Positions 1 through 11,521 of a DNA stretch of 64,000 bases are shown here, piece by piece (position 1 is the first letter of the stretch; the number at the start of each line of letters is the position of its first letter). A model generated the notes under the pieces. It searched no databases and was not told the origin of the DNA. It was given only the letters and a program-made list of their open reading frames with translations. This DNA comes from Chloranthus sessilifolius (taxonomy: Eukaryota > Streptophyta > Magnoliopsida > Chloranthales > Chloranthaceae). The translations under genes were made by a program, and so were the position numbers. The stretch lies in NCBI GenBank assembly GCA_021018995.1, contig CM037588.1:144107725-144171724 (forward strand), in the 5' to 3' direction.

Positions 1-2300
1 CTCATACCCGGCCCCAGGCGGGAACTTGGCACCTACCCTTCACCAACCCTAATTCACCCATCCTCATGCAACTCAAGGCCGTTCTCAAGTATCCCTCCAA
101 ACCCAATGGGCTCATCAAGTCTTAACCCAAAATCTAACTTTCACTCATCCTATCACTCCACAGAACTTCCCTCACATACAATGGGCCCACCCAACACCCA
201 TTCAGTCTGTTCCGCACCAACAGGAAAATCTTACCCCCACTCCACCATATATAGACCCACAATATGAGGAAGATGAGATCAGGAACAGTGGAGCATATAC
301 AGGGGCACTCACCAACGCCAATCCCCCACCTGTAATCACCAACCCTCTGGTAGCACAAAGTGAATGGAGACCGACCATTGAAAAGGCGGCCTCCCCATCT
401 AAAGAATTCGAGCAGTTGAAAGAACAATTGGACAAGATCCAGAAATAGTTGATGAAAATGGGTGGAACTGAGATCCATGCCATGAACTTTTCTGATTTAT
501 TCTTGTTTTCTAAAGTCCCCTTATCCCCAAAATTCAAAGTGAGAACCTTCGACAAGTATAATGGCACCCCATTGTACATCTCAAGTCCTACTGCGGGGAC
601 ATGTGCCAGTATGGAGGGGATGAGCGCTTGCTCATAAAGGTCTTCCAAAAGAGCCTTACGAGTTTAACTTTAAAGTGGTTCACATCACTTGAACCTTCCA
701 TGATCAAAATATGGAAAGACCTGACCCATCTATTTTAAGAACAATATGTCTATAACATCGATATAGAACCGCACTAGTCTGATCTAGCCCGATTATAGTA
801 GAAACCCGACGAAGCATTTAGTGATTACCTTGGGCAATTAAGGGCGTTGGTCTCTCAGGTCAAAAATAGAATACATGACAATGAGTAGATTGAAATGATA
901 TTGAAGAACACCCTACCAATCATCTCGACCTTTTTGGTATACCAACAGTAATCAAGTTGTGCTGATTTAGTTAGGAACGTCTATCGCTGTGAGGATGCGA
1001 TAAGAGAAGGGCGTTTGAATAAAAATGCAATAGTGGGGTCCGGAGGTTCGCCGATCAGAGAAATGAAAGAAGAACCAGGCAGATGTGTAGATAGTTTGTA
1101 ATATGCGACCCATTATTAGCACGCCCCCTTTCCAATTTAGGGCAGCTCAACCAACCCTGCCCATAAGTGAGTCGATGTCGAGAATCGGAAATGGCCAAGG
1201 AGCATAGATGACCCTGATCAAAGAAAAGCCCATTTTGATAGAGTCTTCACACCCTTGGGGCAGTCACTGAACATTCTTTTGCTGTTGTTAATTGAAAAGG
1301 GTCTGGTCACAACACTCCAGCCACGACCACCGCTGAATCCGATCCTGAGAAATTATGACCCTAACACTCATTGTAACTTCCATCAAGGGTCAGGCCACTC
1401 AACTGATCAATGTTTCCCTTTAAAACATACGATACAAGACATGATAGAGGCCGATAAAATCATCTCTCCCGCACGTCCCCAAGACAACCAACATGCCAAC
1501 ATTCACCAGGTGCCACTACCCCCGCACCCACCCGGAGGGGCAGGTCCGAGAGTAACTGTCAGCATGGTAGAGGAGGATGACCAGGAGTTTGATCTGACGG
1601 ATTATATCCACGCCCAGGAAGATTTCATAGCACCACGGCAGAGAGGCCAAGAGGATAGAAGTATTGGGGTGATTGAACCCTTGAATCTAGCTAATTACTT
1701 TCCCAAACCCACACCACAAGCGAAACCTTTAGATCTTAGGATATATTTCCCATCGCCAGCTCCTATCAACTATATCCAAATCAATTCCTACCAACCATAC
1801 ACCACCACACCCGCCAACTACCCACTGACCTATTGTGTCCCCTATCCCCCTCCATCACCCATTAGTTATCAATAGCCCACCCTCGTCACATCACTCCCAA
1901 TTCAATCATCCGCAATCCTCGCCAACCCCACTTGGCCCACCTTCCCCACCCTTCCAGAAGTTAACCACGTGATCCCCGCCCATCCCAATCCATTGGCACG
2001 GGCATCTCCGGTACCCCCTTGTGCCCTGTTCCAGATCTCGAGACTGACTTATAATCCTAATCAACCCATGCTCAGTTATAATCAAACAAATATTAATGCC
2101 GACAGTAGCAAGGAGGGGGTAGTAGATTTTGTCACCAGGTCAGGAAAGATTTCCAAGCAACCAGATGCACCTATACTAGCGCCAACCCAACTAGAGGGGA
2201 AGAAGGATACTACTGTCGTAAACTCATTTGAGAAAATGAGCCGAGAGCACATACTTGAAATAGCTCAGGAGAATGCCGACCCATATCACGGTCTGAGATC
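1..2300 (+). mobile_element. Element A gag region (fossil)
   Basis: The proline-rich translated segments and a capsid-like stretch at about 480-1080 fit a Tat-lineage gag. A zinc-knuckle-like module at about 1363-1445 has the CNFHQGSGHSTDQC pattern, where the C, H and C residues would bind metal. The segment after it (1480-2100) is very rich in Pro and resembles the long linker of plant Tat polyproteins. This gag would package element RNA in virus-like particles. It is broken in several places. The true gag start may be left of the window. Confidence 0.7.
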
Positions 2301-2305
2301 TATGA

Positions 2306-2809
2306 ATGACATCTCCGCTTCATTTCCAAGCTTTGATGGGGGTGTTAAAAAATACACATGTATCTCTCCAAGTAAGCTTAGATGAGGTTGGGCAGATAAT
2401 CGGGCAGGTGATGGCTCTCAATGCCATCTCTTTTTCGGATGTCGATTTACTAGAGGAGGGAAATAATCATTTTAAATCTCTCAACATCACTATAGAGACT
2501 AGAAATATGATAATCCCATTAGCATTGATCGACAACGGGTCTGCTTTAAATGTGTGCCCTCTGAGAACCGCTACTAAAATAGGGGTAGATCCATGTATGT
2601 TGAGACCAACGAAAACCAGTGTCAGAGGCTTTAATAACACAAGAAGAGAGATAATGGGCGAAGTTGACCTTGAGCTCGTAATTGGGTCAATGACTTTTTT
2701 CATACCATTCCAAGTAATGGACATCAAATCCTCCTTCAACTTGTTATTATGGCGTCCTTGGTTACACAAAGATTGGGGTAATTCCATCGACACTGCATCA
2801 AAAGCTTAA
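2306..2809 (+). mobile_element. Element A aspartic protease domain (fossil)
   Basis: The translated segment contains LIDNGSALNVCP at about 2526-2561. This is the Tat-lineage form of the retropepsin active-site motif, in which D-N/S/T-G-S/A is the catalytic signature. It is followed by the flap-like and C-terminal hydrophobic segment with FNLLLWRPW at about 2733-2760. This protease processes the polyprotein. It lies immediately after gag and before a charged linker, as in other Tat elements. Confidence 0.8.
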
Positions 2810-2813
2810 ATTT

Positions 2814-3850
2814 ATGTCTGGGCAGAAGGTCATCACCATCATAGGGGAAGGGAATGACGAAAGAGAAAAAGCCACCCAAAATATTGAGAACCCCAAAGTA
2901 CTAGATGTACTACACACGACTGAAGATACAGACCTCCACAACTTTAAATATGAGGTGTCAGCGATAGTCTTGGAGCCCCAAGAAAGTATCACCTTGAAAA
3001 TCGGAGGTGGGATGGTGGTAGCTGTAGCCATGTTCCAAAAATGGGCTATAAAAAATGAAAGGGATTAGGACCCCGATTACAAGGAAGGAGAGAGCAACAT
3101 ATCAGATTTGGGTTACGTTATAAGCCCACAGAAGAAGTGTGAGAGGCTAAGGAAAAGGCCTGAACTATTGTTGCAACAAGAGCCAGCAGAATAATGGTGG
3201 AAGAGAAACTCCTTCCTCGACCTCACATCTGAGACACCTTTGTGAGTGTCGGGATTGTGAAGATCGATCAGAATGGGGCAACCCAGTTAACCCCACACAA
3301 ACCAGCAGCTCCTGTCCACCCCACCAATCCCCAAATTATCCCTCCCAACCAGAAAATAGACCTGTCCGCTTTGTCCCTTTTCGAAGAAGAGTTTTCCCTA
3401 CCCGCACAATCTCCCCGTGTGGTAAACCACCATAGGACCTTCCTGACATTTGAGGACAGGATCTCAGACGAACCCAAGATCAACATGATGGAGCCTAACT
3501 CTGAGAAATTATATCAGCTCAACTCCTCCATTAGAATAGGTAAAGGGGGAATACCACAGGTAAGAAATTGGGTGTTTGTGCCCCAAACTCTGGAAGCGAT
3601 GAGTGGCTGAAAATTCGGCACCCACTTCCCAAAAAAAAAATAACCTACAAAATGTGAGGTTAGCCCTTGGTGGGCAACACCGTGCATGTATAGAGACTCG
3701 CCCTGCCAAAGGCCGATCCCCGAAGAAAAAGAAAAAACTAAAAAAATAGAAAAAGATAAAGATAAAAACATAGAAAAAATACAAAATCCAAAAAAATTAT
3801 CTTTCAAAATTCCAGAGAAAATCAAAGAAAAAGATGCCTTAATTGAAAAA
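2814..3850 (+). mobile_element. Element A protease-RT linker, lysine-rich (fossil)
   Basis: No catalytic domain is recognisable here. The segment 3242-3610 is a Pro-rich spacer. The stretch 3715-3840 is strongly Lys/Glu-rich (EKEKTKK, DKDKNIEK). Element B has a similar Lys-rich linker at about 22685-22790, so this is a shared feature of the two families. In Ogre-type elements this interval is known to contain a small intron. I cannot prove one here from the sequence alone. Confidence 0.5.
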
Positions 3851-3959
3851 CCCGTCCCACGTGAAATCGCTCCCTTTTCTATAGAAATACAAGAAGAGAT
3901 AGCAGTCACAAATCTGGATGAGAAAATCCCTACTGATGAGCTTCCCAATGATCTCCTTG

Positions 3960-4960
3960 AGCTGTTTGCTGACTTTGAACATGGTCCTACCCCGATCGTT
4001 GAAGGAACTGAGGACGTCAATCTGGGCATCGATGAGGTTCCTAAAATCACCAAAATTAGAACATCACTATCTCCTAAGGAAAGAAAAAGCATGATTGATT
4101 TTCTTCGTTCATACCAAGACGTCTTTACGTGGTCGTATAAGGATATGTCTGGTTTGGATACCGATTTGGTTGAGCATGAGTTGCTGTTATTTTCAGATGT
4201 TAAGCCAGTCAAGTAGAAGTTGAGATGCCTCAGGCGAGAATGGATGCTGAAAGTGAAGGATGAGGTCATCAAGCAGTACGACGCGAGGTTTCTCATGGTT
4301 TCCAAGTACCTGCAATGGCTAGCCAATATCGTCCCTGTACCAAAGAAAGATGGTAAGGTTTGCATGTGCATCAATTTCAGAAACCTAAACAGGGCGAGCC
4401 CAAAAGACGACTTCCCATTACCACACATCGACATCTTGGTCGATAATACTGCAAGACATAGAATGCTCTTGTTCATGGATGGATTCTTCGAATACAATCA
4501 TATCAGGATGGTCGAGGTGGACTGAGAGAAGAGAACGTTCATTACTCCATAGGGAACTTTTTGCTAGCGAGTCATGCCATTCGGGTTGAAAAATGCTGGT
4601 GCAACATATCAGAGAGCTATGACGACACTATTTCATGACATGATGCACCGAGAAATTGAGGTGTACATCGACGGCATGATCGCCAAGTCACCAGAATGAA
4701 GTGACCATTTGGTAAATCTCCAGAAGCTATTTGAGAGGCTGAGAAAATATAGATTGTGCCTAAACCCTCATAAGTGTGAATTTGATGCCATGTCAGGAAA
4801 ACTACTAGGCTTCATTGTCAGCAGAAGAGGCATCGAGGTTGACCCGATCAAGGTAAAGGCCATCGTCAAAATGCCACACCATCTACAGAGAAAGAAGTCA
4901 GATGCTTCTTGGGCAAAATACAGTACATCAGTCGCCTCATTGTGCAATTTACTCCTATCT
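3960..4960 (+). mobile_element. Element A reverse transcriptase domain (fossil)
   Basis: Successive RT blocks are visible: the N-terminal ANIVPVPKKDGKVCMCINFRN block at about 4321-4383, the DFPLPHID block at about 4410-4433, the MPFGLKNAGATYQR block at about 4573-4614, the catalytic-box region around 4659-4692, and the LLGFIVSRRGIEVDP block at about 4804-4845. Spacing and wording are typical of Tat-lineage Ty3/Gypsy RT. RT copies element RNA into cDNA. The domain is broken. Confidence 0.85.
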
Positions 4961-4969
4961 ACAAGCTGA

Positions 4970-5480
4970 TCTTCAAGTTACTAAAGAAAGATTCACCTGT
5001 CAAATGGAATGACGACTGTCAAGCAGCATTTGATAAGATTAAAGATTACCTCCTCAACTCACCAATTTTGGTACTGCCCGAGCCTGGGAGGTCACTCTTA
5101 AAATAACTCTCCACAATGAAAGTTTCGATGGGAAGTGTCTTAGGGCAACATGATAAAACAAGAAGAAGAGAGCAAGCCATTTATTACTTGAGCAAGAAAT
5201 TTATTGATTATGAGACACGCTATTCTAATCTGGAGAAGGCATGCCTGGCTCTCGTATGGGCTACCCAGAGGCTCCGCCACTACTTGCTATCTGAGGCTGT
5301 TCTACTCCTACCACGAATGGATCCATTGAAATACCTATTCGAGCTCACTGGTCGAATTGCACGATGGGAACTTCTCCTATCTGAGTTTGACATCACATAT
5401 GTCACACAAAAGTTGATCAAGGGGCAGGCACTCGCCGATCATCTTGTCGAGAACCCTTTACTTGATTATGAACCTTTGAG
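4970..5480 (+). mobile_element. Element A RNase H domain, Gypsy type (fossil)
   Basis: The translation shows the YYLSKKF-DYETRYSNLEKACLALVWA block at about 5182-5271 and the LTGRIARWELLLSEFDI block at about 5344-5394. These follow RT directly and are the ordinary Ty3/Gypsy RNase H and its C-terminal connection. This domain removes RNA from the RNA-DNA hybrid during cDNA synthesis. Confidence 0.8.
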
Positions 5481-5529
5481 AACTAAATTTCTAGATGAGG
5501 ACATCTTGTTCATGACAGAGGATGATGCA

Positions 5530-6089
5530 GCAGACACAGAGAAATCCTGGGTAATGTACTTTGACGGGGCAGGAAATGTTGAGGGTCAAGGAATCAATGC
5601 TATTCTGATTTTGCCAAGAGGATCTCACGTACCAGTATCCATCAAGCTCAACTTCCCATGCACAAACAACATGGCTGAATATGAGGCATGCACGGCAAGC
5701 TTACAAGCGGCACTTGACCTAAAAGTAACTCATCTCAGGGTATTTGGTGACTCACAATTGATCATATGCTAGAAAAATGGAGATTGGAAGATGAAGGATG
5801 AAAAGTTGATCCCATACCATGAGCATCTCAAAGATTTGATAGCATGTTTTGATGATACTACTTTTTCTTATATCCCACGAGCGAGAAATCACTTTGCCGA
5901 TGTAGTAGCAACGTTGGCATCAATGGTCGAAATTCCATATGGTGTCGAAATGAAGCCAATCATGATTGACCAGAGGAGTGAGCCAGCCTTCTGCCTCCAG
6001 ATTGAGGAACCCACAGGATTAGATGATGAGCCTCCATGGTTCTCAGATATCATAAATTTCCTCGAAACTCGAACCTTCCCTGAGGGTAC
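5530..6089 (+). mobile_element. Element A second (archaeal-type) RNase H, copy 1 (fossil)
   Basis: The translation has YFDGAG near the start (about 5557-5574), then NNMAEYEA (about 5668-5691), then LRVFGDSQLII (about 5734-5766) and RNHFADVVATLASM (about 5884-5925). These are the D, E, D, D blocks of the archaeal-type RNase H that the Tat branch acquired in addition to the Gypsy RNase H. Its presence is the main reason for calling the lineage Tat. The end of this segment abuts a near-identical second copy. Confidence 0.8.
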
Positions 6090-6619
6090 TTTGACGGGGC
6101 AAGAAATGCCAAGGGTCAAGGAGTCGACACTATTTTGATTTTACCAAGAGGACCCCACATACCAGTATCCATCAAGCTCAACTTCCCATGCACAAACAAC
6201 ATGGCCAAATATGAGGCATGCACGACAGGCTTACAAGCGGCAATTGACTTGAAAGGAACTCATCTTAGGGTATTTGGCAACTCGCAATTGATCATATGTC
6301 AGACAAATAGAGATTGGAAGATGAAGGATGAAAAGTTGATCCCATACCATGAGCATCTCAAAGATCTGATAGCATGTTTTGATGATATTACTTTCTCTTA
6401 TGTCCCGCGTTCGAGAAATTGCTTTGCCAATGCACTAGCAACATTGACATCAATGGTCGAAATTCCATATGGTGTCGAAATGAAGCGATCATGATTGAGC
6501 AGAGGAGGGAGCCGACCTTCTGCCTCCAGATTGAGGAACCCACAAGATTAGATGATGAGCCTCCATGGTTCTCAGATATCATGAATTTCCTCGAAACTTG
6601 AACCTTCCCTGAGGGTACG
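5560..6619 (+). repeat. 530-bp direct tandem duplication spanning the second RNase H of element A
   Basis: Bases 5560-6089 and 6090-6619 align at an offset of 530 bp almost throughout, for example TTGACGGGGC at 5561 and 6091 and the pairs around 5800/6330 and 6030/6560. Short GTACT homology is present at the junction. The copies differ by about 5-8 percent by eye, so the duplication is old. It gives the element two adjacent copies of the archaeal-type RNase H region. Confidence 0.9.
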
Positions 6620-7784
6620 TCCACGATGGACAAGTGGACCATCCAACATTTAGTGGCCAATTACGTCATTTACAGTAAGTGCCTCTACAAGCGATCATAT
6701 AATAACATCCTTCTTCGATGCCTTACTGAGGGTGAGAAAAGCAAAATTATGAAAGACATCCATGAGGGAATATGTGGGGCCCACGTCAATGGACACATGC
6801 TCGCTAAGAAGATTCTATGGCAGGGATACTTCTGAACCACCATGTAAGCTAACTGTTACAAGCACGTTCAGAAGTGCTATAAATGTCAAGAATACTCCAG
6901 TCTGATACACGCTCCTGCCATTGATCTACACATTATGACCACTCCTTGGCCATTCGCCACTTGGGGCCTCAACATCGTCGGAAAAGTAAACCCAAAAGCT
7001 TCAAGCGGGCATCAGTTCATCCTCATCGCCATTGAGTACTTTACCAAATGGGTAGAGGCAGCTTCATATACAAACATCATGGCCGGTCATGTTGAAAAGT
7101 TCATCAAGAATAACATCAAGAATAACATCATTTGCGAACAAGCGCATCTGGGCCTTCTGCGAGCAGTACAAGATCAAACATCATCGCTCGTCACCTTATA
7201 GACCACAAACCAATAGGGTCGTAGAAGCTGCCAATAAAACGATCGTCCACATCCTGGAAAAAATGGTCGTCACCTATCAAGATTGGAGTGAAAAATTACC
7301 ATTCGCATTGTGGGCCTATCGAACGTCGATCCGTATCGCTACAAGGGCAACACCATTCTCCCTTGTGTATGGAGCTGAGGCCATCCTGCCAGTTGAAGTT
7401 GAGGTGCCTTCACTCTACACTCTCATGGAATCTAAGCTATCAGAAGCTGAAAGAGAGAAGTCCCATTTTGAGCAGTTGAACTTACTAGATGAGAAAAGGC
7501 TCCTGACTTTGTGTCACACTCAAGTTTACCAAGGGTGAATCACACGCGCCTACAACAAATGTGTTCACGTTCGAGATTTGAAAGTAGGTGATACCATATT
7601 CAAGAAAATCTTCCCATCCCTCCACTCTGATATGAGAGGAAAGTTCAAGCCCAACTGGGAGGGACCTTATGCCATCCGAGAAGTACTCCTAGGGTACGCG
7701 CTCCGCCTCGCCATCAGGTCGGCACAGTGTGTGTCACATCTCCAAAGGAATAATCGGCATAATCTCCCCATTTTACCAAAATAG
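6620..7784 (+). mobile_element. Element A integrase (fossil)
   Basis: The segment 6700-6930 holds the His/Cys zinc-binding region (EGICGAHVNGHMLAKKILWQGY). The catalytic core follows with TTPWPFATWGLNIVG at about 6937-6980, EYFTKWVEAASY at about 7034-7069 and the PYRPQTNRVVEA block at about 7195-7230. The LPFALWAYRTS block at about 7296-7328 and a C-terminal NWEGPYAIREVL block at about 7650-7690 end the domain. Integrase inserts the cDNA into host DNA. This is the last pol domain; a nearly gene-free spacer follows. Confidence 0.85.
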
Positions 7785-7789
7785 AGAAA

Positions 7790-8099
7790 AGATAAAAAAA
7801 ATTGTAAGGTAATAGGTTTCCCTTTTTTAGTTACAAGTCTGTACTTTGTTTACACCACATCTCCCAAAAAATAATTGGTGTGATATCTCGCTCCCTTTCC
7901 TTTTTTTGCAAAAAAAAAAAAATTATAAAAACATAAAGAAAGTATATATACCCAAAAAAAATCTGGCAGGGGTTCTTATGCCCTTTTGTGTGGTAATCTG
8001 ATCTATGCAAAAAGAATGTGCAGGAGGAAATCAACAACCCAACTCGTGCTTTAGGGGACAGATCTCTGCACGTAAAGCATCCTCCCTTATGTCTAGCTC
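7790..8099. other. Spacer between element A pol and the first antisense gene
   Basis: About 310 bp with A- and T-rich tracts (for example around 7910-7960). No reading frame or RNA gene is supported here. It separates the end of pol on + from the 3' end of the antisense gene on -. Confidence 0.5.
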
Positions 8100-9611
8100 C
8101 ATCATCCAGCTGCTATGAAGACTCCTTTACCATTTCTGGGAAGCATTAGTAGCACTAAGAGCGTCACTTAAGGCTCCTTTTAGATGAAGGACCTCACACT
8201 CAGCTACATCAGCCCTAGCCTCTGCCACCTCTGCTCTAACCATCTGTTTCTCTAAATTCTCATGCAGGATTCGCTTCTCATCCATTAGTAACTCAATATG
8301 GTTCCGAAGCATCGACTCTTTCTGCGACCAAGGTCCCCCTACATAACTGCTCTCTGCCTGATCCGGGTAACAGGCAGGAGACATCTTAGACCGTAGCTAG
8401 GCCTCATACTCTGGGGAGGACAAGACCACATTCCCTTGCTCTAGATCGCACATGAGCGTCGACTGATGCATTTTCCAGAAAGTAGCTATCCTATCCATAT
8501 CCCTAGAGGACCCCCAAGAGAAAATTAAGTCGCACAGGGGTAGCATTGTCACATAAGGCACCTACTAAGAGCAACCAAACTGGTGCAACACTCGAAATGG
8601 GAAATAATAAGTGCTGCCAGTCAAACCGAGGAGAGTGATGCCCTCATGATCTCTGGAATGAACCACCGAGAAAGCCCTATCTAATCAAGGAATCCTTCAC
8701 ACCAACTCAGCTTCAGCCAGCCAAAGCTTCAGCCCTTGTTATCCTCTCATGGAAGCATGGGGCATCTACCCAAAAAGCAGCGGGCCACCTCATCACGAGC
8801 AACATAGAAGCAGGGTACGGGTCCCAAGATAGCAAGATGCTCCCCAAGCCAAATTTGAAGCAAGATGGGACATCCTCGGAGGCCCTCCACCTTGCCCAGA
8901 GCAAAGGCATCAAGGCAGCGATAAAGCTCCGCCAACACCATATGCATTGCAGAGCGGCCTCCCTCTATTTCTGCTAGGACGCCATAGAGTGCAAGCGAGA
9001 AGCTCTCTCCCCTTGTATTAAAAAGAACCTCGAAGATAACGCAAAGGGAAAAGGCCTTCACGTTATGAGGATTTCTATTCAACAATTTTTGCAGGCTTTC
9101 CTCTCCAAAAATTTCTCATGAATTTCACCAAACACCTGGTGGGCCCGCCGATGAGACTTTTCTCATAATCAATTTTCTTCAAGGCTAAGGTGATCTGGAT
9201 GGCTTTAACATAACCTAGTTTTAGTAGTACTCTGGCAAGGTCTCTATGCAACTTCAGACCTGATAGATTGGAGAGCTCCTCGAGAGTAGGAGTTAACTCA
9301 CGATTACCAAAACAGAAGACATGGATGCTAACTTCCCAAGATGAAGCCGTTGCATAAATGAAATCCCAAAGTAGAGGAACTTCAAGAAAAGATGAGAGAC
9401 GGAACAATCCAAGCCGATCCAAACCCACGAGCTCGCTCTCATTCAAGCTCTTAAGCCACTTCTTTAGAAAATTAGGCCCCATGCCAAAAGAGGGAAGTAT
9501 AGTAGTTCCGGGCCTTCTATGAGAGGCAGGGCCAAAAAGCGGGTCCATTGTCATACAAAGATGTTCCCGAGATACAATTCGATATAGGACAATGGACCCA
9601 CCCTTTGGCAA
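8100..9611 (-). pseudogene. Element A antisense gene 1, DUF7745-like with coiled-coil tail (fossil)
   Basis: The gene runs on the strand opposite to pol. Its N-terminal part (9554 down to about 9075) contains the blocks FGNRELTPTLEELSNLSGL and FIYATASSW, typical of the plant transposon-associated DUF7745/PMD-like group. The middle part (about 9080-8750) has LAELYRCLDAFALGKVEGLRGC and LLQIWLGEHL, which match the later DUF7745 blocks. The tail at 8384-8127 is a heptad-like coiled coil rich in E, R, L and A. The function of this family is not known; association with Tat elements is. The gene is broken. The assignment rests on remembered family patterns, so it is moderate. Confidence 0.55.
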
Positions 9612-9711
9612 GCAAAAGAAAAAAGGCAGTAAAAAATATCAAGTCAAAATCAAAAGGAGAAAAGAATGCATTCTCGGGCTTAAAAGGCCCCACTTTCCCC
9701 TGATGGCACCT

Positions 9712-9874
9712 GATGTGTGTGTTAAACACGCCAGAGCAAATTTTCTCAGAATTTCTTTGGCATGTGTATTACACACGCCAAACCACTTTTTCCCCAGATC
9801 TGCTTTGGCATATGTATTACATACGCCAAGCCACTTTCTCCCAGATTTGTTCTGGCGTGTGTATTACACACGCC
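9712..9874. repeat. Palindrome cluster upstream of element A antisense gene 1 (4 copies)
   Basis: Four copies of a 21-bp palindrome with arms GGCGTGT and ACACGCC lie at about 9712-9732, 9759-9779, 9807-9827 and 9854-9874. Start-to-start spacings are 47, 48 and 47 bp. A TTTTAAG element on - lies about 24 bp beyond the first copy, in the direction of the antisense gene. The same palindrome occurs at 57530-57692 and 58760-58904. I infer a promoter or upstream regulatory array. Confidence 0.85.
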
Positions 9875-9889
9875 AGACCATTACTACCA

Positions 9890-10328
9890 TCCAAAAGAGG
9901 AAAAGTGAGTATAGGGGAGGTCATTTTGCTGATCCCCTAGGCAGCCAACCTGCATTTCCTGTCATTTGTTTAAAAAGCACTAGCCCACATTCAAAGATAC
10001 AAAATTTTTGGGTCACATCCAACTAACACATGATTTCCTATGCAGGGAAAATATGCGCAGACATGAAAATAGCGACCAAATGTTAGCCAAGGGCACGGCC
10101 CCAAGGCCATTCTTTTTAATTGGGTCCATCCTGTAGAAGAGAGTCAACATACCATAATGAAAGAGAAAGGAGAAAGAGATGGAGCAGGCAACAAAGAGGG
10201 AAAAGCAATGACATTCATTCAAGATAATAAAAGCTGTCTAAAAAAATATTCTTCGATACATCTTCCCAAAATAAAAATAGTAAAATCCCAAGAGTTCAAA
10301 AAGTGTCTAAACAAATTAGAGCAAAAGC
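9890..10328. other. Spacer between the two antisense genes of element A
   Basis: About 440 bp between the palindrome cluster of antisense gene 1 and the stop codon of the PMD gene. It would contain the 3' untranslated region and terminator of the PMD gene. I see no further coding signal in it. Confidence 0.4.
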
Positions 10329-11521
10329 TTAATCCTTGGCAGCCCCCTTCGATTTCTTGCGATGGCACGAGGTACTTGGTACGTCCGAACCTCCCCCACC
10401 CAGGACCATGCCTGAGAAAGCCGACTAACCAGGGAGTGCGCTTCCTTTTCACGAGCACGCTAGAAATCATATCCAAAGCCATCAATCAAGGTCGGTTGAA
10501 AGAAAAAATAGCAAGGCAATGATCGAAACCAGTCAGTATGACACTCACCATCTCCACGTCCCGGAGGCTGGCAATATTGTGGTAGTACTCGGCCTGATTC
10601 ACGGCTGATTCATAGTTCTGCACGAAAGAAAAGAGAGATATTAGTCACAAAGGCAACAAGCGCAAGCATAGGAATTTCTCTAGCAAGAAAAAGTACCAAA
10701 AGGGAAAAACTTACCCCAGGAACCAATTCAAGAGGAGGGACCTGGACCGCTTCAGCAGATAGGCGGGCCCACTCATCTACATCGGCACATAAGCTCGAAA
10801 GAAAGGCATCATCAAGGCGTCTAAATATCCTCTGAACCTCAGCTGTAGAACTACCTGAAGCACCCGCACCAGAGGGGCCTGAAGGACCAGCACTCATAGC
10901 CTCAGCAGAACCTGCCGCTGCCACATCATCATCGCCAGAGTTGTCTTCCTGATCGAACTGTGAAAAGAAGTAAGGTCTCAGTTAGTAGAGAAAAAAAACT
11001 GAATTAGAACCATAATAAGCCTGCTTAAAAAGAAGAACCACCTGAGATCATGGGTCACCAAAGGCCAGGAAGTTGGCACCGGGCATAAAATGTGGCAGAA
11101 TGGGCTGATAGGGCAGGGACTCAAACCACAATTAGTATCCCCGAGGCATAAGAAGATCATCGATGGGGACCCCATGATGGAGAAACCTAGCAAAAAGCTC
11201 CTCATTAGTACCCTCAGGAGCCATAATGTCCGTCAGAGGAGCCTGCGGCATGACAAAGTAGTCTCGATACTAATGCACCACTCTCTTCCCAAGATAATAT
11301 GAACCAGCATAAGGGTCATAGAATACCTGCCTAGATAGAAAAATGTCCCATCAACCAAACAGGTACCATAAAAAGAAATGTTGAGAAAGAAAAGAGAGAA
11401 ATAGTCGTACCTGCTCCAGGACCAGTAAGTCAAATTGGGACCTCAGGCCCATCCCCAAATGTTTCATCCTGACGTCATGGTAGTGGTTCTTGTGCCAATT
11501 ACTCATCAGTGGATACGTATA
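10329..11521 (-). pseudogene. Element A antisense gene 2 (PMD gene), 3' portion (fossil)
   Basis: Successive exons can be seen on -. One (around 11090-11430) reads YRDYFVMPQAPLTDI and resembles the region after the plant mobile domain. One at 10715-10957 is Gly/Ser/Ala-rich (81 codons). One at 10549-10617 has 23 codons. The terminal exon ends in KKSKGAAKD and a stop at 10329-10331. Exons are bounded by AG acceptors and GTAAGT/GTGAGT-type donors. The basic C-terminus may be a nuclear signal. The coding strand continues upstream at 14117, across the inserted solo LTR. PMD proteins act in plant chromatin and silencing pathways (MAIN/MAIL1 are host members), but the role of the element copies is unknown. 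Confidence 0.65.

Noticed and set aside
3514-4497. Long open frame (327 codons) on - across the element A RT region
   Set aside because: It is antisense to clear protease-RT linker and RT blocks on +, with low-complexity Ser/Phe-rich content and no domain. It is a shadow of the coding strand.
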